From the NCBI RefSeq assembly GCF_004005945.1, contig NZ_SACS01000011.1, positions 62,001 through 126,000 of the forward strand: a stretch of DNA of 64,000 nucleotides, written 5' to 3'. The stretch comes from Rheinheimera riviphila (GTDB taxonomy: Bacteria > Pseudomonadota > Gammaproteobacteria > Enterobacterales > Alteromonadaceae). Both the position numbers and the translations under genes were made by a program. Each line of letters begins with the position of its first letter. The stretch's first letter is position 1. The notes under the pieces were generated by a model. That model ran no database searches and was not told where the DNA came from. It saw only the letters and a program-made list of their open reading frames with translations. Shown piece by piece: positions 1 through 9,365 of the stretch.

Positions 1-74
1 ATCAATATTGTCAGACGTTACCGGCATTTATCGCAGCAGCGCCAGAGCAACAACCGGATGCGCAATAAAGTCCG

Positions 75-914
75 TCAACGGTCTGTCGGCGCCTGCGGTA
101 AACTCAGCAAAAATTCGGCGCCACCGAGCGCCGATGTTGGTTGCACGCTGAGCTCGCCACCATGCTGCTGCACAATGGTGTGACAAATTGACAACCCAAG
201 GCCAGTGCCTTTACCAACATCCTTGGTGGTAAAAAACGGCTCAAAAATCTGCTGTAAGTGTTGCTGAGCAATGCCCGGGCCACTGTCGGCAATTGCGATC
301 TGCACCCGCGCATCATCTTGCCTGACCGTGATCCGGATGTTGCCTTGCACCGGGCCAATTGCTTGGGCTGCGTTGAGCAGAATATTGACAAATACTTGTG
401 ATAAAGCTGCGGCTTGCGCGATCACTTCAGGCCCGTTTTCACAAAAATCCCGTTCAATCTGGATATGCGCTTTAAACTCATTGCGCGCCAGCCGGATGGT
501 ACTTTCCAACAACGGAATTAATGCCACAGGCTGCATATCGGCATGATCAGGATGAGAAAAACGGCGCAAATCCAGCACTAAATCTTTCATGCGGATGGCG
601 CCCGCCACTGAATCGGCCAACAAGTCCTCACAGTCCTTCAATAAAAAATCGATATTTTCCTGTTGCTGTAATTCATTGATTTGCCGCTGCAATTGCAGAA
701 ACTCTGCCGTTCCGGGCAGACATTGCGCCTGAGTCTGATACAACCGGATCAGCTGTTGAAAAATCGCTAAATAGATCTGAAAACTGCCAAGATTGCTCAG
801 AATGTACCCGATCGGATTGTTAAGCTCGTGCGCGATACCGGCCGCCAATTGGCCTAAAGACGCCATGCGGTCGGTCTGCAACAGAAGCTGCTTTTGCTGT
901 TCGGAAGTGGTCAT
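75..914 (-). CDS. Sensor histidine kinase (cytoplasmic, HisKA-HATPase_c)
   Basis: Autophosphorylating histidine kinase of 279 aa. The H-box (LGQLAAGIAHELNNP) puts the phospho-accepting His near residue 29. The ATPase domain has an N-box (VNILLNAAQA, about 177-186), a G1 box (DSGPGI, about 210-215), an F box (FEPFFTTK) and a G2 box (GKGTGLGLS). A roughly 60-residue insertion follows the H-box. No membrane segment or sensor domain is visible, so the input is probably a partner protein. A longer reading frame begins with TTG at 929, but ATG at 914 has a GGCGGAG ribosome site 6 nt upstream and is preferred. The gene diverges from the REC-EAL and REC-HDOD genes, which are plausible phosphotransfer partners by position only. 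Confidence 0.9.
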   Translation of the reverse strand: MTTSEQQKQLLLQTDRMASLGQLAAGIAHELNNPIGYILSNLGSFQIYLAIFQQLIRLYQTQAQCLPGTAEFLQLQRQINELQQQENIDFLLKDCEDLLADSVAGAIRMKDLVLDLRRFSHPDHADMQPVALIPLLESTIRLARNEFKAHIQIERDFCENGPEVIAQAAALSQVFVNILLNAAQAIGPVQGNIRITVRQDDARVQIAIADSGPGIAQQHLQQIFEPFFTTKDVGKGTGLGLSICHTIVQQHGGELSVQPTSALGGAEFLLSLPQAPTDR

Positions 915-969
915 CCAAAACTCCGCCAATACCTAAAATGTGGTGATAAATCAGTCGGTGTTTTGAGTA

Positions 970-1096
970 TATACCCAAAATCATTGAAGATTCGGGTAGG
1001 CGACGAGGAGCGAGACCCCAGGAGCATAGTTGTCCTATGTGACTGGGGCGAGCGAGCGAAGGCAACAACCCCGCATCTTCAAGGATGACGGGTATA
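970..1096. repeat. Palindromic repeat R1, full copy 1
   Basis: A 127-bp element begins TATACCCAAAATCATTGAAG and ends CTTCAAGGATGACGGGTATA. The ends form imperfect terminal inverted repeats of about 28 bp, and the centre holds a second inverted repeat (cccaggagcatag / ctatgtgactggg). The same unit occurs at 18339-18466 and 31994-32121, with derivatives at 18530-18561 and 35229-35293. It lies in the divergent promoter region between the histidine kinase and the REC-EAL gene. No coding capacity; a MITE- or REP-like element is the likely identity. Confidence 0.85.
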
Positions 1097-1220
1097 GTGG
1101 CGAATGTCAAAGACGCGTGCAACCAACAACTGTGCTTTAATCTTGTTAAACCCTTGCCGTTCACTTGTCGCTCACTTCTCGCACTGCGGCCGGTGGTGTC
1201 CATTAAAGCGGAGGCTTGCC

Positions 1221-3221
1221 ATGTCAAAAGCAATACTGCTGGTCGACGATGAAGTTGCAATATTGCGCGCGTTACAGCGGGTATTGACCCGTGCTGGTTA
1301 CCGGGTGTTTATTTGTGAATCTGCTGCTGCGGGGCTGGATTTACTGGCACAACAATCGGTGTCGCTGGTCATTTCCGATTTTCGGATGCCCGGCATGAAA
1401 GGCAGTGACTTTTTGGCGCAAGTCAAAGCGCTATACCCACAGACGCTTGGAGTGATTTTAAGCGCTTATGCCGACCGCGAAGCCTTACTGGCCAGCCTCA
1501 ACAGTGGCGCGGCCTGGAAATTCCTGGAAAAACCCTGGGATGATGCGCAGCTGCTCAAAGACGTTGAGGCTGCGCTAGCAGAAAAAGAACGCCGTCAGGC
1601 GGAAATTCAACGTACCAATTTACTGTTGTCCAGCGATGAAGCCTTGCTGGAACTATCGGCCAGTGGTGTGGTGACCCGCTTTAATCATGCGGCCGCTGTG
1701 GTGCTGTCGATGCCACCGTCGGAGCTTCGGGCAAAGGCGTTGTCCGATATTTTTACCGACATCAATCCCATCGAGCTGGCGACGTTTTTCCACAAGAAAG
1801 ATCATGATATTTGCCTGCAAAGCCAGCACGGCGATGCCATTAGCATCAGTCACCGAATTTCTGATATTTATCATTATCTGTTAAAGCTGACCTTGGTGGA
1901 TGCCCTGAGCAGCGATGTATTTGACGGTCTAACCGACTTATTGGATCAAAATACCTTACTCGGGCGGATGGAAGATTTGATTTCGGTGCGAAGCGGGCCC
2001 TTCGCGGTGGTGGTGTTAACCATTGCTAATTTTCAGAACTTTGTCGACACCCTGCCGGAATCGGTGCTGGAAGCGCTGTTGCTGAACATTGGCCAGACAT
2101 TAAACCGGCAATTAAGCGCAAAAGCATTGTTGGCTTATGTCGCCAGTGACCGTTTTGTGGTGGTGTTTCCAGCGATTAAACACGAAAGTGCGGTACAGCA
2201 ATTCATTGGCCAGCTGCTACACCCTTTTGCCCAGCAGTTGTCGATAGCCACTGAAAAAGTGCAGCTGAGCTTTACTGTTGGGTATGCTTTATCGCCGCAA
2301 GATGGCGATAGTGCTAAGCAGTTGCTGCACAACGCTGTGACCGCCTGTCACCACAATGAAGTCAATCCAAAAGCATTTTACCTGCGCTATGACCGAGCTA
2401 TTGTTGAGCTGAAGCGGCAGCAGTTTGAGATCAGCAATTCTTTGTACGCCGCCGTGGAAGAGCAGCAACTGCAGCTGCATTATCAACCCAAAATTTCACT
2501 GCTGCATGGCCGTTGTCAAAGTGCGGAAGCTTTGCTGCGCTGGCATCATCCAAAAATGGGCTGGATTTCACCGGCGTTGTTTATCCCAATTGCCGAGCGT
2601 GACGGCCAAATTCAACTGCTTGGCCAGTGGGTGCTGGAGCAGTGCTTTGCCCAGCTCAAACAATGGCAACAGCAAAATCTGGGGTTACAACGACTGGCAA
2701 TTAATTTATCCGGCCGACAGTTACAGGATCCGAATTTGCCAACTCAGGTCCAACAACTGCTCCAAAAATATCAGTTGGATCCGGACGTGATTGAGCTGGA
2801 AATTACCGAAACATTTTTAATGGCCGACATCGAACAAAGTCGGCTGCTGTTGCTGCAACTGAAACAGCTCGGGTTGCATTTAGCGATGGATGATTTTGGC
2901 ACCGGTTATTCTTCATTGGCCTATCTGGCAAAATTACCGGTAGATGTGTTAAAACTGGATCGAAGTTTGTTAATTGATCTGGAAGACTCACCGCAAAGCG
3001 CCAGCATGGTGCGGCATATGATCCGCATGGCACATGAGCTTGGTATGGTGGTTGTTGCAGAAGGGATTGAATCAAAAGGGCAAGTTGCAATTTTACGCGA
3101 TATGCAATGTGATTTAATTCAGGGCTATGTGTTTAGTAGTGCCTTAACCGAGGCCGATTTTGTGGTTTATGTATCGTCCAACACCGGGCAAACCCAATGG
3201 GAGCAGTTCGCGAATGACTGA
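1221..3221 (+). CDS. Response regulator with degenerate GGDEF and intact EAL domain (c-di-GMP phosphodiesterase)
   Basis: Predicted response regulator of 666 aa that hydrolyses c-di-GMP. The N-terminal REC domain has acidic residues near 9-11, phospho-acceptor Asp 53 (LVISDFRMPG) and Lys 104 (EKPW). A PAS-like linker follows. The GGDEF-like domain lacks the signature (SDRFVVVF at the equivalent position), so cyclase activity is unlikely. The C-terminal EAL domain keeps EALLRW (about residue 435), DDFGTGYSS, KLDRSLL and EGIES, consistent with an active phosphodiesterase. Start: the frame is open from 1104, but ATG 1221 follows a GGAGG site and begins directly with the REC fold. The end overlaps the next gene by 8 bp, indicating an operon. 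Confidence 0.93.
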   Translation: MSKAILLVDDEVAILRALQRVLTRAGYRVFICESAAAGLDLLAQQSVSLVISDFRMPGMKGSDFLAQVKALYPQTLGVILSAYADREALLASLNSGAAWKFLEKPWDDAQLLKDVEAALAEKERRQAEIQRTNLLLSSDEALLELSASGVVTRFNHAAAVVLSMPPSELRAKALSDIFTDINPIELATFFHKKDHDICLQSQHGDAISISHRISDIYHYLLKLTLVDALSSDVFDGLTDLLDQNTLLGRMEDLISVRSGPFAVVVLTIANFQNFVDTLPESVLEALLLNIGQTLNRQLSAKALLAYVASDRFVVVFPAIKHESAVQQFIGQLLHPFAQQLSIATEKVQLSFTVGYALSPQDGDSAKQLLHNAVTACHHNEVNPKAFYLRYDRAIVELKRQQFEISNSLYAAVEEQQLQLHYQPKISLLHGRCQSAEALLRWHHPKMGWISPALFIPIAERDGQIQLLGQWVLEQCFAQLKQWQQQNLGLQRLAINLSGRQLQDPNLPTQVQQLLQKYQLDPDVIELEITETFLMADIEQSRLLLLQLKQLGLHLAMDDFGTGYSSLAYLAKLPVDVLKLDRSLLIDLEDSPQSASMVRHMIRMAHELGMVVVAEGIESKGQVAILRDMQCDLIQGYVFSSALTEADFVVYVSSNTGQTQWEQFAND

Positions 3222-4392
3222 ACAACAAAAACCGTTGCGGGCAATTATCGTCGAGCAAGATCCGGCGTACCAGGCTGCTATTCGTCGGTTATTGCAACGG
3301 GTCGTGCCCCACTGGCACTGTCATTATCTGTCAGATGCGGCAGCCGCCAGGGAGTTGTTACACAACGAGCCCATCGATTTGTTGCTGACTGAGCGTCTGG
3401 GGCCGTCCGATAGCGGTGAAACCCTACTCGAATTTGCCTGTCAGCACAGCCCGGTGACCATTCGGGTGCTGATGAGCGCCGATAATTCCGATGCCATGTT
3501 GCTGGCTACCACGCACTGCGCGCATTTGGTGCTTGGCAAACCCTTTACCGAACAGCAAGTTACCGAAGTCTTTCAGCGGGTAGAATTACTCTGCAACGGG
3601 CCTTTTACCGCGCACAGCCGTTATCAACTTGGACAAATTAATACCCTGCCTATTCAGCGCAGCAATTATCAGACGTTAATGAAGTTGCTGTCTGATGAAG
3701 AGAGTTCCACGGTCGCAGTGGCATCGTCATTGGCGCGCGAAGCACCACTGGCGGCGAAACTTTTACAGATCGCCAACTCGGCTTATCTTGGTTTTAGCCG
3801 GCAAACGCTGGATTTGGCTGAAGTTGTCACCAGGCTCGGTCGGTCGATGATTAAAGCTGTCGCCTTTGCAGTGCAGTTGCATAGCCAATATGACGGCAAA
3901 ATTCGCCCTGATTTACATCAACGGTTGTTAGACGATTCGTTCGAGCTGGCGACGATGGCCAGTCAACTGGCGAAAACCCAGCAAAGTGGGGCACATCTGG
4001 CAGAGCAGGCCTTTATGGCTGGTTTGATGCAGGTGCTGGGACCGCTGGTGTTATTGTCGGCCATGCCGCACCACAATCAACAACTGACTGAAGAAGATAT
4101 GTTTCAGGAAGGGATCCCGGACCATTGTCTGATCAGTGCCTATTTAATGTTGTTGTGGGGTTTTGAAACCGACGTTTGTGATGCGGTGATGTATCGGCTG
4201 AGTCTGAATGAAGTGCCGCAGCCGACCTTGTTACAGACCATTATGCATCTGAGCAGTTATGTGATAGTTTTCCGCCGCCGGCGTCAGGACGAAGAATTGC
4301 CGGTACCGTGCTGGACAGCGTTACAACAGTTTCAGCTGACCGATACTTTTAGTCACTTACAGCAATCTGGACCTGGTGTGCTCAATGAATAA
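3214..4392 (+). CDS. REC-HDOD signalling protein with Glu at the phospho-acceptor site
   Basis: A 392-aa protein. The N-terminal receiver-like domain (about 8-125) is followed by an HDOD domain (about 150-345; LPIQRSNYQTLMKLL and REAPLAAKLLQIANSAYLGF are typical). HDOD proteins act in signalling without known catalysis. The receiver keeps Lys 109 (LGKPF), but the Asp position reads LLLTERLGP with Glu 60, so it probably cannot be phosphorylated and may be locked in an active-like state (inference). ATG 3214 overlaps the end of the EAL gene, and the last codons overlap the next small gene, giving a translationally coupled three-gene operon. Confidence 0.9.
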   Translation: MTEQQKPLRAIIVEQDPAYQAAIRRLLQRVVPHWHCHYLSDAAAARELLHNEPIDLLLTERLGPSDSGETLLEFACQHSPVTIRVLMSADNSDAMLLATTHCAHLVLGKPFTEQQVTEVFQRVELLCNGPFTAHSRYQLGQINTLPIQRSNYQTLMKLLSDEESSTVAVASSLAREAPLAAKLLQIANSAYLGFSRQTLDLAEVVTRLGRSMIKAVAFAVQLHSQYDGKIRPDLHQRLLDDSFELATMASQLAKTQQSGAHLAEQAFMAGLMQVLGPLVLLSAMPHHNQQLTEEDMFQEGIPDHCLISAYLMLLWGFETDVCDAVMYRLSLNEVPQPTLLQTIMHLSSYVIVFRRRRQDEELPVPCWTALQQFQLTDTFSHLQQSGPGVLNE

Positions 4393-4627
4393 ATTAGTGG
4401 CTCCCAAACGATGGCTGAATGCCTCGTTGTTTTACCTGGGATGTTTTGGCGTGGTGTTTCAGTTGACTGCTCAGATCTACTGTTGGTGGGTTGGTTTAGG
4501 ATTGATCACCGAATTTTGGTGGACCTGGCCGGCGCCTTTTATCTGCATTCTGTGGGGTATTTTACCGTCACTGCAATTGCAAACCGAGCGCCAAGCTGGA
4601 AAACGCCACTCGACTTTTGAAGTGTAG
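4385..4627 (+). CDS. Small membrane protein, function unknown
   Basis: An 80-aa protein starting MNKLVAPKRW. Two hydrophobic stretches (about 11-35 and 41-65), rich in Trp, suggest two membrane segments and a short basic cytoplasmic tail. The ATG lies inside the last codons of the HDOD gene (ATGAATAA context), so it is probably translated by coupling. Family not recognised. The gene could relay membrane information to the signalling operon, but that is only position-based inference. Confidence 0.6.
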   Translation: MNKLVAPKRWLNASLFYLGCFGVVFQLTAQIYCWWVGLGLITEFWWTWPAPFICILWGILPSLQLQTERQAGKRHSTFEV

Positions 4628-4696
4628 CATCTGGGTCGTTAGCATTGACCTGGGCAATCGCCAGCGGTGACTGCCCAAATCCGGCGCTGCCACAAC

Positions 4697-6223
4697 CTAT
4701 TTTAACTGTAATTTTTGTCCCGGTTGCAGCATACTTTCCGTGGTTAAGGTGTTCCACTTCAGTAAATCCGCCAACTTCACTTTTTGCTTTTTGGCAATTT
4801 TATCCAGCGAATCACCGGACTTCACCACATAGACGCGGTTTTTGTTTGCAGCTACCGTTGCTACTTTCTCTTTGGCAGCAGGAATTTTCAGGGTTTGACC
4901 AGGTTTTAACCGACTGTTGGCAGACAATTTGTTGTATTTAGCCAGCGCTGCGCCGTCGACTTTGAACTGTTTGGCGATCAGCCATAAATTATCACCGGAT
5001 TTCACTTTATAGCTGGCAGCTTGCTTGCTAGCTGCTGATTTGCGCACTTTTGACGGTACAGTTGACGGCGCGGTTGCTGCCAGGCTCAGGAACAGTTGCT
5101 GACCAACTTTTAATTGATCGGATTTGAGTTGATTCAGCTGCTTGAGTTTAGCCACTGTGGTGCCATTTTTGCTGGCGATTAACCCGAGGCTGTCGCCGGA
5201 TTTTACCCGGTATTGCCTTGTCTCAGTCAGCCGGACGGCGCGCAGTTGTGGGCGGTTTTGGGCAAATAACGCCATTTTTGACAGCGGTAATACTAACGTG
5301 TGCTCGCCGTGCGCCGTGTAACTGCGTCTAAACCCCGGATTCAAAGTTTTGATGTCGGACAGTGACAACTGTGTCAGCTGCGCCACCTGATTTAAATCAA
5401 CCGGGCCTTTGATACTGGTAAAACCAATGGCGGGTTGGTTGGCGATTGCTGGCCATTTCATCTGGTATTTTTCAGCGTGTTGCAACAGGTCAATCAACGC
5501 CAGCCATTTTGGCAAATAGATAGTGGATTGTTTGGGCAGGTTCAGTGACCAAAAATCAATAGCTTTTCCTTTGGCTTGGTTAGCAGCAATCGCTTTTTGC
5601 ACTCGGCCTTCACCCGAATTAAAACCGGCCACGGCATTAAGCCAGTCTTGTCCAAGATTGTTGTAAAGGTACTGCAGATAATCGAGGGCGGCATTGGTTG
5701 AAGCGATCGGATCTTTACGCCCATCGTACCAGTCGTTGCGTTGCAAGCCAAAGTTTCGGGCCGTTTGTGGCACCATTTGCCACAGACCTGCCGGCGCACC
5801 CGCTTGGGCCACCGGATTAAAAGAACTTTCGACAATCGGTAACAAAGCCAGCTCGACCGGCATCTTCCGGCGCTCAAGTTCTACCACAATGTGATACAAA
5901 AAGGGCTCAGCCCGCACTGAAACTTGGTTTAACAGGCTTTGATGGCGGCGATAAAAGTCGCGTTGTTGCGATACATCAAGCGTATTAGGAACTTCAATCT
6001 GAATTTGTTGTTGGATCCGCAACCAGACATCCGGCAGTTCAGACAAGGATTGCTCGGACGCATCAATAGCTAAAGGAACTGACTGACGATCAGCAGATAT
6101 CGCAACTGTGGTACCAGCCTGCTGTTGAGGCTCGACCGGCGACGTTGACGCTGTGTCGGTTTTGGGCTGATTTACACAGCCATTTAGCCAGACCAGCAGC
6201 AATATAAGCAGCAGTTTTTTCAT
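4697..6223 (-). CDS. mltD: Membrane-bound lytic murein transglycosylase D with three LysM repeats
   Basis: Lipoprotein of 508 aa that cleaves peptidoglycan glycan strands, releasing 1,6-anhydromuropeptides. The signal peptide MKKLLLILLLVWLNGC ends in a lipobox with Cys 16. The SLT domain (about 105-240) has catalytic Glu 132 (PIVESSFNP), followed by GLWQMVPQTA and GFNSGEGRV motifs. Three C-terminal LysM modules (about 345-390, 411-454, 464-508) carry YxVKSGDxL motifs and bind peptidoglycan. Start: ATG 6223 directly precedes the signal peptide; an upstream frame extension to 6271 is unlikely. Convergent with the small membrane gene upstream in the window. Confidence 0.95.
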   Translation of the reverse strand: MKKLLLILLLVWLNGCVNQPKTDTASTSPVEPQQQAGTTVAISADRQSVPLAIDASEQSLSELPDVWLRIQQQIQIEVPNTLDVSQQRDFYRRHQSLLNQVSVRAEPFLYHIVVELERRKMPVELALLPIVESSFNPVAQAGAPAGLWQMVPQTARNFGLQRNDWYDGRKDPIASTNAALDYLQYLYNNLGQDWLNAVAGFNSGEGRVQKAIAANQAKGKAIDFWSLNLPKQSTIYLPKWLALIDLLQHAEKYQMKWPAIANQPAIGFTSIKGPVDLNQVAQLTQLSLSDIKTLNPGFRRSYTAHGEHTLVLPLSKMALFAQNRPQLRAVRLTETRQYRVKSGDSLGLIASKNGTTVAKLKQLNQLKSDQLKVGQQLFLSLAATAPSTVPSKVRKSAASKQAASYKVKSGDNLWLIAKQFKVDGAALAKYNKLSANSRLKPGQTLKIPAAKEKVATVAANKNRVYVVKSGDSLDKIAKKQKVKLADLLKWNTLTTESMLQPGQKLQLK

Positions 6224-6315
6224 GTCAAAACGTACCTTTTTGGAGACAACCCGACACCAAGCCGGTAGCAAAAAATGGGTATGTTACCTTTTGCGACACT
6301 GATTGCAAGTTTGGA

Positions 6316-7092
6316 TCAAAAACGGTTTTTCCATTCACGCAGAAATTTGAACAAGTTTTGTGCATCAGTCTGTTGCCATTGTTGTTGTAATTGAGGCTGC
6401 TCGCAGCGCAAAAACGGATTGATTAATCGCTCAAGTTGCAAGGTGGTCGGTAAGGTGATGCCGCCTTGTTGCCGTAAATTCTGGCAAAAGCCGAGGTGTT
6501 CGACTATCGCCTGATTGTCTGGTTCAACTTCAAGTGCAAATTTCAGGTTGGAAATTGTATATTCGTGGGTGCAAAACACCAAAGTGTCTGCCGGTAACTC
6601 ATTCAGCAGGGTCAATGACTGGTGCATTTGCGCGGCGCTGCCTTCAAACAACCGACCACAACCGCCGCTAAACAGCGTATCGCCACAAAATAACCAGCTT
6701 TGCTCTGTCTGCTCAGTGACGTAACAGAGATGACCAAGGGTGTGGCCGGGTGTGCTGATGATCCGAAATCCGAGGCCAAGTTCCGGGATCTCTAGCTGGT
6801 CGTCGGCATGCAGATAATGACTATGGTCGGCGATGTGTTTAATTTTGAGTTGTTCGGCCGCCGGTAAGTACAGCGAAACCTGCGGCCATTGCTGTTGTAA
6901 TTGTGGCAAGCCATCCACATGATCCCAATGATGGTGAGTGATGAGTATTGCCACCAACTGCAGGTTATTGGCCTTTAAGTAATGTTGGACAACGTCCGCA
7001 TCGCCGGGGTCGACCACTATTGCTTTACCGGCTGCGTGAATGCACCAGATGTAATTGTCGTTAAACGCCGGTAACGCGGTAATTTGGTGCAT
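6316..7092 (-). CDS. gloB: Hydroxyacylglutathione hydrolase (glyoxalase II)
   Basis: 258-aa metallo-beta-lactamase-fold enzyme that hydrolyses S-D-lactoylglutathione to D-lactate and glutathione, the second step of methylglyoxal detoxification. The binuclear metal motif THHHWDH lies at residues 52-58, with further ligands in TPGHTLGH, CGDTLF and the C-terminal CTHEYT. Length matches the family (about 251-260). ATG 7092 begins with the conserved MHQITALPAFNDNY. Divergent from the methyltransferase gene, as gloB and yafS are in enterobacteria. Confidence 0.95.
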   Translation of the reverse strand: MHQITALPAFNDNYIWCIHAAGKAIVVDPGDADVVQHYLKANNLQLVAILITHHHWDHVDGLPQLQQQWPQVSLYLPAAEQLKIKHIADHSHYLHADDQLEIPELGLGFRIISTPGHTLGHLCYVTEQTEQSWLFCGDTLFSGGCGRLFEGSAAQMHQSLTLLNELPADTLVFCTHEYTISNLKFALEVEPDNQAIVEHLGFCQNLRQQGGITLPTTLQLERLINPFLRCEQPQLQQQWQQTDAQNLFKFLREWKNRF

Positions 7093-7214
7093 GTTGAACT
7101 CTCTGTCGTTAAATCTGTTAAATCGGCATTTCACAAAACGGATGTGTATACTGAGTTTGATTCACTAAAACTTATTTGCAGCCAACGGGTTGCAACAGTC
7201 AAAGGCGGCTTCGG

Positions 7215-7949
7215 ATGAAACCTGCATTAAGCCGGCATACCCCAGCGACGATACCGGCAAGTTGGCAACAGTTTGCGCAAGGCAAAGCTTTAGCGCAACA
7301 ACTGGAAGCGCAGTTTAACCTGTGGTGGCCGCGAATATTTGGTTATCACTTATTAAAAGTGGGCAATTTGAGTAGTGCGCTGGACACCAGTGCCTGCAGT
7401 ATCAAGCACCAAATCAGGCTGGCAACAGCGCCGGAATTGGCGACGTTAATTGCCGATCCGGACGATTTACCCTTGATTGAACATGCCGTCGACGCTGTGC
7501 TGCTGGCGCATTGCCTGGAATATGCGCAGGATCCGCATCATGTGATCCGGGAAGCGCACCGGGTACTGATGCCCGATGGTTATCTGTTGATCAGTGGGTT
7601 TAACCCAATCAGTGCCTGTGGGCTGCTCAAACTCTGGCCGGGATTGCAAGGCCGTTTACCCTGGAGCGGCCGGTTTTTTAGTATGGCGCGGGTGACGGAC
7701 TGGCTGCATTTGCTCGGCTTTGAAATCCTGTATGAACAACGATTATTTTGCACCAGTATGCTGGCGGATAAACATAGTCAGTCCGCACTGCGGCAGTGGG
7801 CGGACCAACATCTTCACTATTTTGGCGCCGCTTACGTGATGGTCGCCCGCAAACGGACCTTGCCGCTTACACCGATTAAACCGAAATGGCAACTGACCAA
7901 CAATTTTAATCCGGCGGTCAAAGGCATCAGTGCCAGGCATCAGGGATGA
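7215..7949 (+). CDS. YafS-like SAM-dependent methyltransferase
   Basis: 244-aa class I methyltransferase-like protein. The conserved segment includes AVDAVLLAHCLEYAQDPHHV, REAHRVLMPDGYLLISGFNP and a downstream hydrophobic GLLKLWP stretch. The N-terminal glycine-rich SAM loop is weak: the usual E/DxGxGxG is replaced by LLKVGNLSSAL. The place next to gloB matches E. coli yafS, whose substrate is not established. ATG 7215 follows an AAAGGCGG ribosome site; the longer frame from 7176 has no better signal. Confidence 0.82.
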   Translation: MKPALSRHTPATIPASWQQFAQGKALAQQLEAQFNLWWPRIFGYHLLKVGNLSSALDTSACSIKHQIRLATAPELATLIADPDDLPLIEHAVDAVLLAHCLEYAQDPHHVIREAHRVLMPDGYLLISGFNPISACGLLKLWPGLQGRLPWSGRFFSMARVTDWLHLLGFEILYEQRLFCTSMLADKHSQSALRQWADQHLHYFGAAYVMVARKRTLPLTPIKPKWQLTNNFNPAVKGISARHQG

Positions 7950-7998
7950 TTGATTTTGGTTGTTTATTTCGGGCACTAAAATAATGTAAAACAAGAGG

Positions 7999-8451
7999 TT
8001 ACGGCTTCGGTTGTTGCTGTAGCCAGCGGTCCAGCGCGTTGCCAAACTTCTGTTTGTCTTTGTTATCGAGTGGCGCCGGGCCACCCAACGACACACCGCT
8101 GCCTCTGAGTTCTTCCTGCATGTTACGTAAGGTCAGACGTTCGGTGATATTGTCGCGGTTGAGTTCATCACCTCGGGGCGTAATGACGGTAGCGCCAAGC
8201 CCGACGACCTCTGCGGCCAGCGGAATATCCTGCGTGATCAGCAATTCTCCAGCGACAATTTCTTCAGCAATGCGCTGATCCGCGCGGTCAAAACCAGCCT
8301 GAACCCGGATCACTTTAATATGGCGACTGGCAGGCAGTGGAATAGGGTGGTTCGAGACAAATGTAAGCATGATGCCAGTGCGCTCAGCGGCGCGGCACAA
8401 CATATCGCGGACAACTTTAGGGCAGGCGTCGGCGTCAATCCAGATTGGCAT
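7999..8451 (-). CDS. yaiI: YaiI/YqxD family protein (UPF0178)
   Basis: 150-aa conserved protein with PIN-like-fold features. The N-terminal IWIDADACPKVV and internal VITPRGDELNRDNI plus LGGPAPLDNKDKQKFGN are hallmarks of UPF0178. Molecular function is unproven; NYN/PIN relatives are nucleases. It overlaps the upstream GNAT gene by about 17 bp, suggesting co-transcription with it. Confidence 0.9.
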   Translation of the reverse strand: MPIWIDADACPKVVRDMLCRAAERTGIMLTFVSNHPIPLPASRHIKVIRVQAGFDRADQRIAEEIVAGELLITQDIPLAAEVVGLGATVITPRGDELNRDNITERLTLRNMQEELRGSGVSLGGPAPLDNKDKQKFGNALDRWLQQQPKP

Positions 8452-9010
8452 TTGTGGTTTCCTGAGGTTGGCAGCTGACCACAGTGGAATTTAGCTGCAA
8501 GTGCCAGCCTTTGCTGGTGAGCAGTTGTCGTGCATCATCACAACTCAACTGCATAAAATATAAACCCGGGTGTTCAGGGCCTGGCTGCGCGGTCATTTTA
8601 AAGCCAAGTTGCTGATAACAATGCACCGCCACTTGGTTATGGCGAAAGACAAACAGCGAAAAATCCAGTTTACGGTTTTGTTGTAATGCCCGGCACATCA
8701 GCGATAACAGCAAAGCGTAACTGAGGTTTTTGCCACGCGCTTCCGGTAACACCAGTAAACGGGCTAGGTGATGTTTGCCAAAACGCTGACAAATCTGCCC
8801 AAAACCGACAGTGGCAGCCTGTTGTTTCAAGATGTAGCTGCTGGTGTTGGGGCGGTGCAGCTGCAGTAAAAATTGTTGCTGTTGCATCGGAAATACAAAG
8901 CCTTCACCACCCCATTCGGTGACAGTTGATAAGTCGGTAAAACAGCGGCTGATTTCGAGGCAATCATCAATGGTTGCTTCGAACAGCTGGCAGGCTGCGG
9001 ATGTCGTCAC
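8435..9010 (-). CDS. GNAT family N-acetyltransferase
   Basis: About 191 aa. The acetyl-CoA binding core is visible as LARLLVLPEARGKNLSYALL (motif A, Q/RxxGxG/A-like), then the C-terminal FRHNQVAVHCYQQLGFK motif typical of GNAT enzymes. Substrate unknown. Start is uncertain: GTG at 9010 is given; a TTG at 9028 would overlap the preceding membrane gene by 14 bp. It belongs to a minus-strand run with the small membrane protein upstream and yaiI downstream. Confidence 0.8.
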   Translation of the reverse strand: MTTSAACQLFEATIDDCLEISRCFTDLSTVTEWGGEGFVFPMQQQQFLLQLHRPNTSSYILKQQAATVGFGQICQRFGKHHLARLLVLPEARGKNLSYALLLSLMCRALQQNRKLDFSLFVFRHNQVAVHCYQQLGFKMTAQPGPEHPGLYFMQLSCDDARQLLTSKGWHLQLNSTVVSCQPQETTNANLD

Positions 9011-9014
9011 AGGA

Positions 9015-9296
9015 TCAGAAACCTTCAACCAGTTTTGGCAGCATCAACATAAGGCCGGGAATTGCCGTGAGCCATAACAACACGGTATTAAAACGCCAGG
9101 CGTTACGGTAAAACGGCTGGGCATAAAAACTGTGGTTATTGCGGATCCAGGACAGCATCAGCGTCGCAAAAATTGCCGGTACTGCATATTCAAGTCGAAA
9201 ATCCTGGTTAAACCAACTGAGCCAGCTGGCCACGGCGCCAAAGAGTGCCAGCACCAGATACGACACCACGGTGGTTTTACTGCGGCTTAGCTGCAC
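9015..9296 (-). CDS. Small membrane protein, function unknown
   Basis: 93 aa with three hydrophobic segments (about 9-29, 36-50 and 69-88), so probably an inner-membrane protein. Starts with GTG at 9296 behind an AAGGA ribosome site. Family not recognised with confidence. It ends at the start of the GNAT gene, indicating an operon. Confidence 0.7.
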   Translation of the reverse strand: MQLSRSKTTVVSYLVLALFGAVASWLSWFNQDFRLEYAVPAIFATLMLSWIRNNHSFYAQPFYRNAWRFNTVLLWLTAIPGLMLMLPKLVEGF

Positions 9297-9365
9297 TCTT
9301 TGTTCCTTATTTAACTTGATTTAGGCTGAGTTCGGCTGATCCAGACTTTTACTACACTCTGCTGT

